A stretch of DNA of 64,000 nucleotides from Drechslerella dactyloides (taxonomy: Eukaryota > Ascomycota > Orbiliomycetes > Orbiliales > Orbiliaceae): the NCBI GenBank assembly GCA_020064725.1, contig JAGTWJ010000001.1:6477361-6541360 (forward strand). Direction: 5' to 3'. Position numbers and translations under genes: made by a program. Shown here piece by piece: positions 47,172 to 58,407 of this stretch; positions within the stretch are counted from its first letter, which is position 1; each line of letters begins with the position of its first letter. A model generated the notes under the pieces. That model did not search any database. It saw nothing but the letters and a program-made list of their open reading frames with translations, and was not told the origin of the DNA.

Positions 47172-49418
47172 ATGTCCAAGACGTACGACCTCGTCCTTCG
47201 CTTCCACTCGGTGTCCAACCTGCCAGTGGCAGACCTTGGCAATTTTTCCTCGGATCCATACCTGAAGATCAAGCTCGGCGTTTCAACAAAGAAAGCTACG
47301 GCGTCCGGCTGGCACGCCGTCAACGAAAAAGCAGGGCCTGATCCTGATGACCCGCTCATCGTCTTCCGCACCCCCACACACCACCAGACGCTGCACCCGA
47401 CTTTTCCTCCGCAGACGTTCTGGCTGATCAGCAATGTTCCAGAGTCTGGCTTCCAGATGACGGTCATCTGCAGGGATGAAGACCCGTCTAATCAAGATGA
47501 CGGCTTGGGCAAAACCAAGATCGAGATTGAGGAGATCACTGGCATCGGTTGGAAGAAGGAGCATATGAAAATTGAGTTGAGACGCAGAAACGGCGGCGGC
47601 AGTTGGAGAGCATTCGCGTTTTCCCCTGTTATCAACGTCATCAACGGTCAGAAGATCAGTAGCGGCCGGCCGATCGTGGATATGAGCATAGAGGTCATCG
47701 GGGAAACGAAAGATAATGGCGGGCGGCTGTTCCCATATACTTTAGGCCCAGGTATGGCATCCTGTTCTCACATCCTGGCGCCAAGACTCTAACTAACCTC
47801 AATCTTAAGCCTACTTCTCGAAACACTTTTCGCCGTTTGCTGGTCGCATTGCTGGAATCGTGGAGAAAACGGATGCAGAGACATACGGCTCGCCGGCTGG
47901 AGACCGCCCGTTGTTTGGATCCAAGCGATACAAGTAAGAATCTATTTACTACAAATGTCCTGCCCTGTCACTGCCGCATCTAACCTTATCCGCTCTTCCA
48001 GTTTCCAGGCAAATGTGCTCCAACTCCAAGGGCCAGTACCCCCTGAGCTCAACCACCCATTCGTGCCATCCAAGTTTTTCATAAAGAAACTTTTCACTGG
48101 CAAAATACTCCCACATGCTCTCCACGCGCATCATCGCAGTATCTTCTCTCATGACTTGAAAACCGTCTACGGGGTAATTATACAAAGTGACCTCGAGGAA
48201 ACGGTCTTAAGACAGTCTGCGGCGATGTCGGACGTGACTGTGGAGGATACAGCTCCCCATCCATCTCATGACCACGCTCACCCACCACACGGGGAAGGAG
48301 AACGTCGGTCAAAACTCCATAGATTGCTCAAAGGCGGCAAGCCGGAGGGCTCTGCAGAGTTCAAGGCGATGGAGCTTGAGAATCCTCGCCCGACCGAGGA
48401 TCAACCCTGCGGCAACGCCGACTTGAACAAGTCCGAGAGGTTCCTCGAGATGTGTGGTGAGCTTCTTGAATCCGGGAAGATCAGGAAGCAGCCAGACATC
48501 GGGGAAGATGGCGAAGAGGAAGAGCAGACTGGTGGTGCATTGTTTACGTATGTCGTTACCACGGATGGACAGATGCGGTGGTCGGAAGTAGGCACCGGCT
48601 GGGCGAGTGAGGTTGGATCCAAACATGTGATACTTTCGAATGGCGCAAAACACGTCGCTTTTGCGGGAGAATTCTTCGTCCGCCGGAAGCCAAGACGGCA
48701 TCGCCGTCGACCGTCGTATGCCTCGCCTTCTCGTACCGGATCGTCGAACAGCGGAATCATGACTTATCGGAATTCGAAGAATCGAGACGACATGAACGAC
48801 AAAAGACCAGAGACCGGCGGCTCAGGGCCGAGGGGAGAGAGTATGCTGGGGGATAGTCTTCCAGCAAGTGACAGAATGTCTGGTGGCAATTTCTGGGTGC
48901 ATTCCCCGAGTCACCACCGCACGGACTCAGCGAGTACGATAGAGAGAGACCGAGATCTTGACTTGATGTTCCCGCCTGGGACTCCACGGAGACAGTCGGA
49001 GAGCTCGGTGAGAACCGCCACGTCTGAACATGTCAGGTTCCAACTCTACATCGACAATGACTCGGGGACGTATCGACCTCTTGAGAAGCACATACCGGCC
49101 TTTAGAGAGTTTATGAAGAAGCAGTTTCCGGGATTTGATGTGATAGTTTCGCATTGCGCCGGGGAGGAGGGAAAGAGGCTTGAGAAGATGAAGCAGGCGC
49201 ATGTACGAAAGGGCAGAGAAAGAGGTGAAGTAGCGGGAGAGCCAGGTGATGCGGTTGAAGGAGGTGATCTGGTCTTTAGTGATACCAGTAGCTCTAGCAG
49301 CGATGACGAGGATAATAATGGGGAGTATGCGGAGAGAAGTGGTATTAATAAGGGCGGAAAGCTGCCAAACGGGGTGCAGGAATTCGCCGAGAAATACGGC
49401 ATTCGTTTGATAAAGTGA
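47172..49418 (+). CDS. C2-domain protein of unknown function
   Basis: join(47172..47751, 47810..47933, 48002..49418), 706 residues. Introns of 58 and 68 nt have donors GTATGG and GTAAGA and acceptors TTAAG and TCCAG, and both joins keep frame (GP-AYFSKHF and KRY-NFQANVL). Residues 1-110 form a C2 domain: DLVLRFHSVSNLPVAD, SSDPYLKIKLG, LHPTFPPQTFWL, GFQMTVICRDEDPSNQDDGLG and KTKIEIEEI. The Asp-Pro-Tyr and DEDPSNQDD loops would provide Ca2+ ligands. The middle (about 195-330) is conserved-looking and contains PYFSKHFSPFAGRIAG and RALHAHHR-like elements typical of a fungal C2 family. The C-terminal half is charged and disordered, but FQLYIDNDSGTYRPLEKHIP and FREFMKKQFPGFDVIVSH form a short ordered end. 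Likely a peripheral membrane protein. Confidence 0.85.
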
Positions 49419-50036
49419 TGGTGTATGGCTGTCGCAAACGAGGAGCGGAGTGGTCGGCGAGTTTCGTACTGCTGATTGGCGGAGGAATTACCCCTGGCTG
49501 CTTTGTTGCGTTATCAACGACGTCGATTCCTGATAAAGTTTTGCTCGAGTTTGTGTTTTATGGTCATGTGGAAGTTGATGAGGAGATGGATTACATCTCA
49601 ATGCGTCTTGTTTGCAAGCGTTATACCTTTGCGTACAGGCATACCAGTAATCGTCGTTATAATATAAGTCTCTCTAGGTGGCGATTTGTGCGGGCAACGC
49701 CAGCATTAAAGCTTTGGCTTGTTAGAGACTCCAGACTTGGGCTGAGAGCATAGGGGGTTCCATGGATCGTCTTTTCTGGGAGAGGCCAGCCAGCCCTGCA
49801 AAGAGACGGAAGATGTTCGCCTTTTCTTCACATTCGGACTCTGATTCTATATAGAGGCAAGGTTGGTTAGCCAGACTGCTTAGCTTAGATCTATACATCT
49901 ACTGTAGGGATGAATTATTACTCTATACGTACCTGGGTCGGGGAAGATGTAGAGGGCGGCGCGGCAGGCATTTTCAGGATCCAGGAGCGCTGCAGCTGTA
50001 TTGAATGATACTGCAAGATACTTGATGGTGTCTAGC

Positions 50037-50198
50037 TGTACTATGCTCTTGATATACCGATTTCAGCGTGTGAATATGCATACAATATGTGTGTTTAGCC
50101 TGGGTGGTGGTGGTAGATGTACTATGCTCTTGATATACCGATTTCAGCGTGTGAATATGCATACAATATGTGTGTTTAGCCTGGGTGGTGGTGGTAGA
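50037..50198 (+). repeat. 2 x 81 bp perfect tandem duplication
   Basis: Unit starting TGTACTATGCTCTTGATATA is present at 50037-50117 and again at 50118-50198 with no mismatch seen. The short frames on both strands here are consequences of the duplication. Confidence 0.92.
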
Positions 50199-51356
50199 TA
50201 TGGTTGGCAGCTCTTATCATAGAGCGATTTATATATAGACGACACGATTAGATAGAGAACATCTGGAACAAAATGAAAAGGTAGCATATAGATGGGTAAG
50301 AACCTGGGATCGGGGTCGTGCGTCTTTAATTCAGAGAAATGTTTGTTTAATGTGCTGAGCCGGCGAGAAAGTTGAAGGCTCTTATATACCTACCTGCGGT
50401 ACACGCTTGATACCAGTCCATCGATCCTTCCATCGGCGGGAGCGCAAGGGAGCCAATATTTCGTCTTGAGCTCAATCTTGTGATCGTGCATATTGGTCGG
50501 GCCTGGTTTGCGACAACATGCACCACCAATCGGCCGGCGCGAAGACGCGTAACATCGAGATCATGGCGATCCGCGAGCTCTTTGCTTTTTGCTCGCGTTG
50601 GGAATCTGATTGTCAACGATGCGAGTGCTCTCCGATGTATTTTTGGCTAAGTTTGGTGCTATTCTTGTGTTTGGCCATTTGGTGGGTGGAGAGGTAAGGC
50701 CGGCCTGATCCTGATCCTGCTCGTCATTCGGAAGCCAAAGCCAACTACGGACGCAACTCCTCTGAGCGAGGCCAAATTTAGAATAGTCATACTATGCATA
50801 CGCACTAGTAACCTCACAAAGGTACCTCGGGATGGCTTCCAAAGAATCGCGATCGCTCGACCTGGCCTGCGATGGATTTACATAGCGGGCGAGCATTTGC
50901 GTAAGCTGATGTCGGGGACTGCAGTCCCTGGACCCGGAATGATCCTTCGAAATCTTATTGTGCAGAGACTGCGTTAACGCGTTTGCGCCTGCGGTATCAA
51001 TGAAGTATCTTGGGTACGTGTGGGCCGGTACATATGCAATTTTTGATTTGACCTGCGTTATTGTTATCTGATGATCAGATATCGAGGCGGCCAATCATAT
51101 TGGCGTGTCTGCGGACGGAAAGACTTCGCACGTCAAGATAAATATTCTGGTGTATAAAATTATCCCGGCAGGTCAACGATTACGCAGAGAATTTGTTTTG
51201 AACTTCGAAGCGACTCGTCTTGAGGTTAACACTGGTAACGTGGCGCCTACGGAGAAGGATTAAAGTGATCCGGATCTTGTCAGGTCGTACGTTCCGCCAC
51301 CCTGAAGCTGGCCTCGTCGCTCATCGTGCCCTGCTTGTGCGAGCACTGTGCACTGC

Positions 51357-51380
51357 TTAAGTAAGTACTTAGTTACTTAA
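51357..51380. repeat. inverted repeat with TAAGTA/TACTTA motifs
   Basis: TTAAGTAA (51357-51364) and TTACTTAA (51373-51380) are reverse complements around an 8-base spacer that itself contains GTACTTAG. Another AAGTACTTAC occurs at about 51409-51418. Confidence 0.7.
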
Positions 51381-51995
51381 GTATTTACCTACGTGCTTTA
51401 ACCAAACAAGTACTTACTGGTATAAGGTAGGCATGGCATGTAGTCTCGGGCGTATACATGTATGCATTTTGCCTCATCGTGTGGTAGTTTAGTATACTGG
51501 CACAATTATCCGCGGAGTATCCGACAGGGGACCACTGTGTGTGTCAAACTTGCCTAGGATGAGGATGAACTGGTACTGCTGCTGATGCTGGTTCTATTGC
51601 TCGTGACGATGATGATGAACTAAACTAGAAGAGGACAACTGTCCAACAAACAACGGCCCCACTTATTTACATGCCAAGACTTCGCTACCACCGCTACCAC
51701 GTGACCCCTTCCTCAGTGTGGTGTGCCGGCTGAGTCAGCACCTGCTGCAAAATTCGCACATGCGCCGCGACCGAGGATTACTCTGATTACTCTTTTTGCT
51801 CAGCCGGTTCAGCCGAAATAAACCGTCGCCGCAACAAAACTTAAAGCGCCGCAACCCCCCTAGTTCAGCTTCCGTTCTCAACATCATGTCTGGTTTCTGT
51901 ACGGTGACGCGACGTCAATACCCTATATCCTACGTATTCGACCTGCTCTGACTAAGCCAGTTTGGTTTTCTTGATCCCTCCTGCAGGCCTGGAAG

Positions 51996-53041
51996 ATGAA
52001 CCAAGCAGTCCCAACATTTCTCGAGGCCATAGCGGTCAAGCAGCTGACGTCGCACAACTACTCCGGCCAGCTCTCCAAGGCGTATTGCATTGGGTACGTA
52101 TTCGTTCCCACCCCGTGCGATTATGTACTGTACATACATGTTTGATGAAGCGGTTCCTAACTTGTATATCTCTTAAGTATAGCTCTGTCCCGAATGGCGG
52201 GTATGTGTCCGCAGTCATCTTCCGCGCTGCGGCCGCCCACATGACAACCACGCATTCCCACATCTCGCCCCCGCAGCACCATGCCATCTCATTCCATGCC
52301 ATGTTCATGATCAAAACCAATGCTGGCCCCGTCGAGTTGAGCGTCACCGATACGAAGATTGGGCGAAGCTACAGTGTTCTACACATAGAACTCATCCAGG
52401 AGGGTATGAAATGCGTCAATGCTTATGTCACTATGAGCAACATTGACAACGAATCCGGTCCGACATTCGCCACGCACTGGGAAAAGCCCGAACCGCCCTT
52501 GTTGGGGAGGGATAATCTGGACAAGCTGTTAACCCCGGAAGGGGTCCCAGGATGGTCGCAAAGACCGCGACCTTACGCCGACTTCAGAGAAGTTTCCAAA
52601 AGAACGAAATTCTTTTCGCACGAGGAGACCACACCTGGCATTGTGACTAGTTGGGTTACTTTTGATAACCCGGACGAGGTCATTACAAACGAAGCAGTTG
52701 CCTTAATAGCAGATCTCTTCGTCGGGGTCGTCGAGCAACTCGATCCGAATGCCTGGGTTGAGGGCAGTGGAAAGAAAACTCCAACATCGAAATACTGGTA
52801 TCCCACTCTATCGCTCTGCTTGGATATCAAGAAGGCGTTGCCGAAGGAAGGCGTGAAATGGGTCTACACTAAAGTCCAGAGCCAGCAGGTCAAGAATGGA
52901 AGATGGGACCTGCAGGCCGTTCTCTTGGACCAGGATGGCGAGCTGCTGGCGACCGGCAGCCAGGTGGCTTTGATGGTTGATACCGCTCGCAATATCAAGC
53001 CAAGGGGCAAGAGGGAAGCGGCCAAACCTGCCAAGTTGTAG
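51996..53041 (+). CDS. acyl-CoA thioesterase-like protein (double hotdog, 4HBT_3 type)
   Basis: join(51996..52093, 52183..53041), 318 residues. The intron has donor GTACGT and acceptor TATAG and rebuilds the family signature as YCIG-SVPNGGYVSAVIFRA, with G-x-x-P-N-G-G-Y being the conserved N-terminal hotdog motif of TesB/4HBT_3 proteins. The start ATG gives MNQAVPTFLEAIAV, the helix normally preceding this motif. An ATG at 51888 does not reach this frame by any good splice. The second hotdog is at about 210-310 (YWYPTLSLCLDIKKALP, GVKWVYTKVQSQQVKNGRWD, AVLLDQDGELLATGSQVALM). Predicted to hydrolyse acyl-CoA. The specificity is unknown and some relatives act in secondary metabolism. Confidence 0.9.
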
Positions 53042-56000
53042 ATCGCGGTCAAGTGTATGCATAATATACCCTGTTTCGATTTTGATCCATCTAGATGGCA
53101 TTGACTAGAATGTGTGCATTGTATTTCATGTGGCTTGTTCGCTTATCGTTTGTTACGTAAAGATATCTAACGAAATGAGATAGCGCTCAACTATACCGAG
53201 GCAACCGCTTATCTTCTGTACTGTCCAGTCTTTTTAATGGCTAGCCGCCACAGCAGAACTAACCGACAAGACAATTTCAATATACGTCTCTATTGCTTTT
53301 GCCTCGGTTGTATCTCCGGGAGCTTTCTTACACGAAAGGATACGTACTTCGTATCACTAACCATGCATGTACGACCGGTCACGTCTGCCAAGGAGCGGGA
53401 CAGATGCAGTAACGACTTGAGTCTCAGCTCTGGTAGGAGGAAGCTTAAGTCATTTGAATACATCTACAGGGATTACCTCTGAGACAAAATCGCTCGACTT
53501 GTTCAGCCGTCAGGCATATAGTCCGGCCCGTCCATCGTGTCTTCGGTGCTTCCTACAACGTGGTAACCGACCCGAAATCATGACGGAAATTATATTAATA
53601 GAACATCGTGTACCCAAGACCAGGCTACCATTCTCTCGGATATCAGCCCGCCTCTTTGCTGCCTACGATCTTGGTGGACGGTGGGATGACTGGGACGAAC
53701 GATTGGTAATGTATTGGTAGCTTGATATAGATACCCCGGATTTGAGATTCTTTTCGAACTGAAAGGAAGATGGCCGTTGATCTACACACATCAATGATGT
53801 GTACCCGAGTTTTCGCAGCGGTTAACAAAGATACTTTGTATATAGGCCTTGGTCGTTAACTAAGATATGCACATTCTTGTTCATGAACTCACGAAGAGAA
53901 GGGACATATTGGTTGGGCGATGGAGGAAAACTACTGGAGTGATGGGCGGGATCCTCGTTCCGCGTGTATACGTTTCGCCAACTTTGCAACTAATCATTGT
54001 GAGACTTAATTAATGTATATGCGTAGTTGAGAAGTGAGTCCCCGCGGTATTGCCGCTGGATAGCCTTGAAAAAGGTTACGTCGTACTAGGACTCGCTGTG
54101 TCATCGACCACTGCTCAGGATCCACAAAGGCGCGTAAAGGCTGATTGTGGTAGTCAACGAGTCCCAAGGGTCTATTTCGATCTCCTGTCTTTAGCCGGTA
54201 GCATGCATGGCTATGGTTTCGATAAATGTTAAATTTATTACGGCAAGCGCCTGCGAATGGGAGTGTTGGCCAAACGAGCATGTTATACTTCGATGATTTG
54301 TGTAGCATCGATATCACTTCCTTTAGCTACTTAGCCTATGGAAAACTTACGGAGCTGCCCTGGGTTTTCACGGACTGTTACACCCCACAGGCAGATGATA
54401 CTAAAGTATATGTGCTATGCTACTACTGGCCCCGAATTTCATCGCTTGGTTACCTTAGCCTAAAGTGTGAAAACGAGAGACAGGTAGCTTCCACCGAAAG
54501 GCAATGAACGATACATGGCAGGCCGACAATTGAGAGATAACTAGACCTTGGTGGACCTGTACTCGACTGCTAATCTGTGAAGCAGAATTGCCGTAAGTAT
54601 GAGTGCAAGTCTTCCCAGTTCACTAATGCGGGACGGTGGCACAAATTTGCAAATTGATGATCCCGAGCCACGTTTAAACAATATCTCGGTACAACCTTTA
54701 GACTTCGAAAATATCTCGTCCTACCATTGGCCTGTTATCGACGGAACTCATGCCGCTGCCAGCATAATCTCTAAATGTGTATGTTTTCGTAGTCGGGAAC
54801 AAGTATATTGACTCCAGTCGTATAGAAATAGATATATAAATGAGTCCTCTAGTACGCGATTAGCGGTAGATGACTAGTTGATATAGTGGTACCCCGGAAC
54901 CGCATCTGCTATAGCGACGAGTAGGTGCTAATGCTGCGATTAAGTTTGGTACATAATGGTCTCGCAAACTAGAAGGCGTGAAGTGTAGACGGTGTATAAA
55001 GATGAATGGGTAATAGTGATCTTAAAGACCAGAGTTTCCAATGGTCGCTATTGTGATTGAACAAGACGAACATTCCGTGTCGGCTCGAGGTAACTTACAT
55101 ATCTATGGGTCTATAAATCTAAAACACTTAATGACGCCTTCTGGTTCATCATACATACACCTCTTCATCAATCCTCATGGCTGCCTCTCATAACTCTACA
55201 TGAAATGGAGTTTTGATGATATTAATATTGTTCTATATATTAGTCCATTTGTACATATGATCTACATCAGCACAGCTCAATTATAAAACGAGTGTAAATT
55301 TTTTCAAAAGCTGATACTTATCACGATCAGATCAGGGACTCAGGTATCCATTTCATCGGAAACATAAACAACGACTGGTAGAATGATGCGCGTATGCGTG
55401 TGAGTTAACTGGTCGAAGAAGGGAACATAAGACCAGCTGATTCATACTGATCAGCTCGCGCCGAGGCTTAATCATATATTTTCGCTGCACAGCTCGAGCT
55501 CATCTTTAGTGCGACCAATTCGGGCCCAAGGGGCTGTTCACCTATGGAATAAGTTTGATTTATCTGGTCAGCACAACTGCCGGAAAAACTTAGTGTCTCC
55601 ATGTTGTGTAACAGGCCATGTCTCTAGTTGTACGCTCTTGGGAGGCTCAGCTACTTTGTACAAGGAATACTACTTGTGCATGTCCTTTTCTTTAGTTAGA
55701 CCTTGACGTGTGTATGTGTACGTGGATCGGTGATTGCTTTCATAGTGACATTTGCGACGCCGCGCTAATTATAACGTCCAGCAAGTGGTTTAATGACGGG
55801 GTCTATAGGAAATAGCACAATAGACTGTTAGGGAGGGTCAGTGTTCCGAGTTAGGGAAGGCAATCGTAGGATTATGTATAAAATGACAACGGACCAACAT
55901 ATATCATAAATCTGGGGCTCACAATACATCTTAAACTCTCTGCCAAATATCTTCTATATAGATTCGGGTCCAAAGTTCGTTTAGGCTTCAGTTATTCTGA

Positions 56001-56070
56001 AGACTTCCTATCGCGACTCGTCGGGGGTAATATTGCCCCTTCTGAAACATAAAAAATATACAATTCCTCA
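53042..56070. other. gene-poor subtelomeric region, 3.0 kb
   Basis: AT-richer than the left half of the window. Many short frames; none has a domain, and splice-linked chains are not evident. The right end holds the TATA box (55877) of the cupin gene. No repeats longer than about 20 bases noticed. Confidence 0.5.
55877..55883 (+). promoter_or_regulatory. TATA box of the cupin gene
   Basis: TATAAAA 194 bases before the ATG at 56071, in a region with no other clear promoter element. Confidence 0.5.
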
Positions 56071-56953
56071 ATGCCTTTCGCACAATCTTCCCGCTTAGGT
56101 CAAATGTTGCTTTCTGTGATGGCGCTTCAGTCTATATTTTACATTTTGCTCGTGACGGTGGCTTCATCGGTAGCGGCATATCCCACTATAGATCCGGAAG
56201 CCAACGGGCAACTTAAAATGCAAGCGACCCAACTTGACAGGCTCGGATTTCTGAATAGCAACGGAGACTGGGGTAAGTAGCCCCCCCAAAAATACATTCA
56301 TCTGAAGTTTCAATTCGGGTAATTACTTAGCTTATGGATTCTAACCCGTTCGCTCTTATAATATAATTATATAAAGCGTTCAACTTTGTGAAGCAGCCTT
56401 CATATAAGAGAGATCCTGGATCTGTTGTCACTGCTAATGCGGCAAACTTCCCTGCCGTTATTGGCAATGGCATGGTAAGCTTGTCTACTGATACTTTTAT
56501 ATTCGAGCAAAGAGAATAAATTTACGCTAATATTTATTTCATTAGTCTATGGCTCTTATCACCCTAGCCCCCTGTGGAACGTTACCGGCCCACATACATC
56601 CGCGAGCCGCCAACTACGTAATTGGTGTCAGAGGGTCGACTAAAACATACTTTTTCGAAGAGAACGGCGCCAAGGTTGTCGTCAATACGTTAACCCCAGG
56701 CATCATGACGATATTTCCACAAGCTGCTCTACACACAATGTTCAACGATGGGTGCTCAGAGGCTACTTTGATTTCTGCTCTTTCGAGCGAAGACCCCGGA
56801 ACACTAACCTTTGCGAACTCTGTTTTTGCGCTACCGATCGACCTCGTGAGCAATGCTTTCGGTGCAGACCTGTCGAGTGTCAGGGACAAGATCCCAGCAC
56901 TTGCTAATAATGCTATTGCTGGAACTCGGGAATGTCTTGCCAGATGTCGGTGA
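56071..56953 (+). CDS. secreted spherulin-1A/germin-like cupin, probable metal-site variant
   Basis: join(56071..56272, 56377..56474, 56546..56953), 235 residues; donors GTAAGT and GTAAGC, acceptors AAAG and TTAG, joins in frame. An N-terminal hydrophobic segment (about 13-36, ending SSVAAYP) serves as signal peptide. The single cupin barrel has the first motif as CGTLPAHIHPRAANYVIGVRG and the second as GIMTIFPQAALHTMFNDGC. Known germin/spherulin cupins have H-x-H-x(3,4)-E as metal ligands. Here both His and the distal His are present, but the position normally Glu is Ala/Asn. The C-terminal part (PIDLVSNAFGADLSSVRDKI) is typical of spherulin-like proteins. Likely extracellular. The missing Glu may weaken metal binding. 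Start chosen at the first ATG; a second Met at residue 12 is also possible. Confidence 0.85.
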
Positions 56954-58407
56954 TAAAATTTCCTTTGGGAGGCTGCCAGATATATAATGGGAGTATGAAA
57001 GAACCTCCCATTTCCAAAGTTGAAATATTCTAGTAATTGTAGTCAATCACCAACTTGCGAGCTTAGTACAGATTTGACAGAAATTAAGCATAGATCTTCT
57101 TGTCTCCAGTCATGTCATGATTATTGGATATGAGTCCTCGTCTCTGTTACTTGAAGACAGTAATAATGACCAGAATGGTATAACAGAACTACAATTGGAA
57201 CCAAGTAACGGCCTGCATGGCCTGATGGCATTGACATCGCAATGTGTCGTAGTCTCGATCGATATCGTAACATTTAGTCTCTGTGCAAGCTGCATTGACG
57301 ATATTGTTAATGCGTTATCTTTGGAGATCTTAGACCGACTCGCACGACGACGATTGCACGAGAGATGTCACCCTAGATGAAGGGTTACGGTCGAAATCTA
57401 TATATTTTAAATTTACTGTCCAAGTTTAAAATATAACGCCGCGAACAATCAAAACTGAGTGGCGGACTCTATCCTTGAATGCAAGCTGTTTCTTAGCGCC
57501 CTTTATTTAACTGCGGCGCTGTACTACTTGCAGTAGCACTTGGGGGGTGGGCGAGACTGTACCGTTGATGGTAATGGAACCTTGGCAGGCCACGAGGAGT
57601 TCAGGGTGGTTTACATTCGGGAAGCCTTCCGAAAACGGATAATATACTGAATCACCAGATACGTCGAGAAACAAACTCATGGAAACTTAGTCTCTGGGGA
57701 GGCAGTGGAAACTTAAATTGCTGTGCTAGTGAACCCTAAGTTGCTGAAACCTAACTTTCTTATGGTTGTAGGCGAGCATTTGGCTCCGATCTCATGCAGA
57801 AAGCGCCCGCTTCGACATTTCAAGACGGGAGTGATTGCACCACCTGTCGTCACACCGGGGAATTCGGGTTGCACTGAATAGAATTAATCCGTCGGAACGG
57901 TGACTGCTTGAGATCGTACGCATTATTTTCAGGCCATGTGGTGCAATGTTACCGAAGAAGGTGCTTGAAACGAGTCGCGTTTTGTCTCCTCCCGACTTTT
58001 CCGAGATGTTATGATAGCTTACTACGCTCAGAGTCCATGGTAGTCAAGACTGACCTCGGGCTTCAGATCGACGGCTCAGACCTGGCGAATCGGATTCGTT
58101 ACTGCGCGCATATGTTACGTTATCTAATTAGAAAACATGGATTCAACACTGGGCCAGCCGGTCCTTGGCTGCCCTTGCAGACATATTTTGCTGGCTTAAT
58201 ATGGCGACGGCCGCTAGCGTTAGTGGACGGCCGGAGACCGTAGCTTGGGTGTCGGGTATATAAATGTCGGCAATCTCTTCTTGATCTCTTCTCTATTTAC
58301 ACAGAGACGTCCGCACGGGTCGAGGGTATCTCATACCCTATGCTTTTCATTTCTTACTTTCACAATCAGCTAAAAACATTAAAGTTTTACTCTTCAACAT
58401 TCGCGAA
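56954..58407. other. intergenic region with promoter
   Basis: About 1.45 kb. Frames at 57117-57380 and 57908-58243 have no recognisable content. The last 150 bases contain the TATA box of the next gene. No gene supported. Confidence 0.5.
58257..58264 (+). promoter_or_regulatory. TATA box of the fusion-enzyme gene
   Basis: TATATAAA lies 151 bases before the ATG at 58408, followed by CT-rich sequence (TCTTCTTGATCTCTTCTC), a normal fungal promoter arrangement. Confidence 0.6.

Larger units (their letters stand above)
49419..51995. other. intergenic region, 2.6 kb
   Basis: Between two plus-strand genes. It contains an 81-bp tandem duplication (50037-50198), an inverted TTAAGTAA/TTACTTAA element (51357-51380), and short GAT/GATG repeats at about 51605. 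An ATG at 51888 begins a very short frame that does not splice into the thioesterase frame. No gene supported. Confidence 0.5.

Noticed and set aside
51888..51960. ATG 51888 as start of the thioesterase gene with a first intron
   Set aside because: No donor in that short frame splices to 51987 in the correct phase; the ATG at 51996 is adequate.
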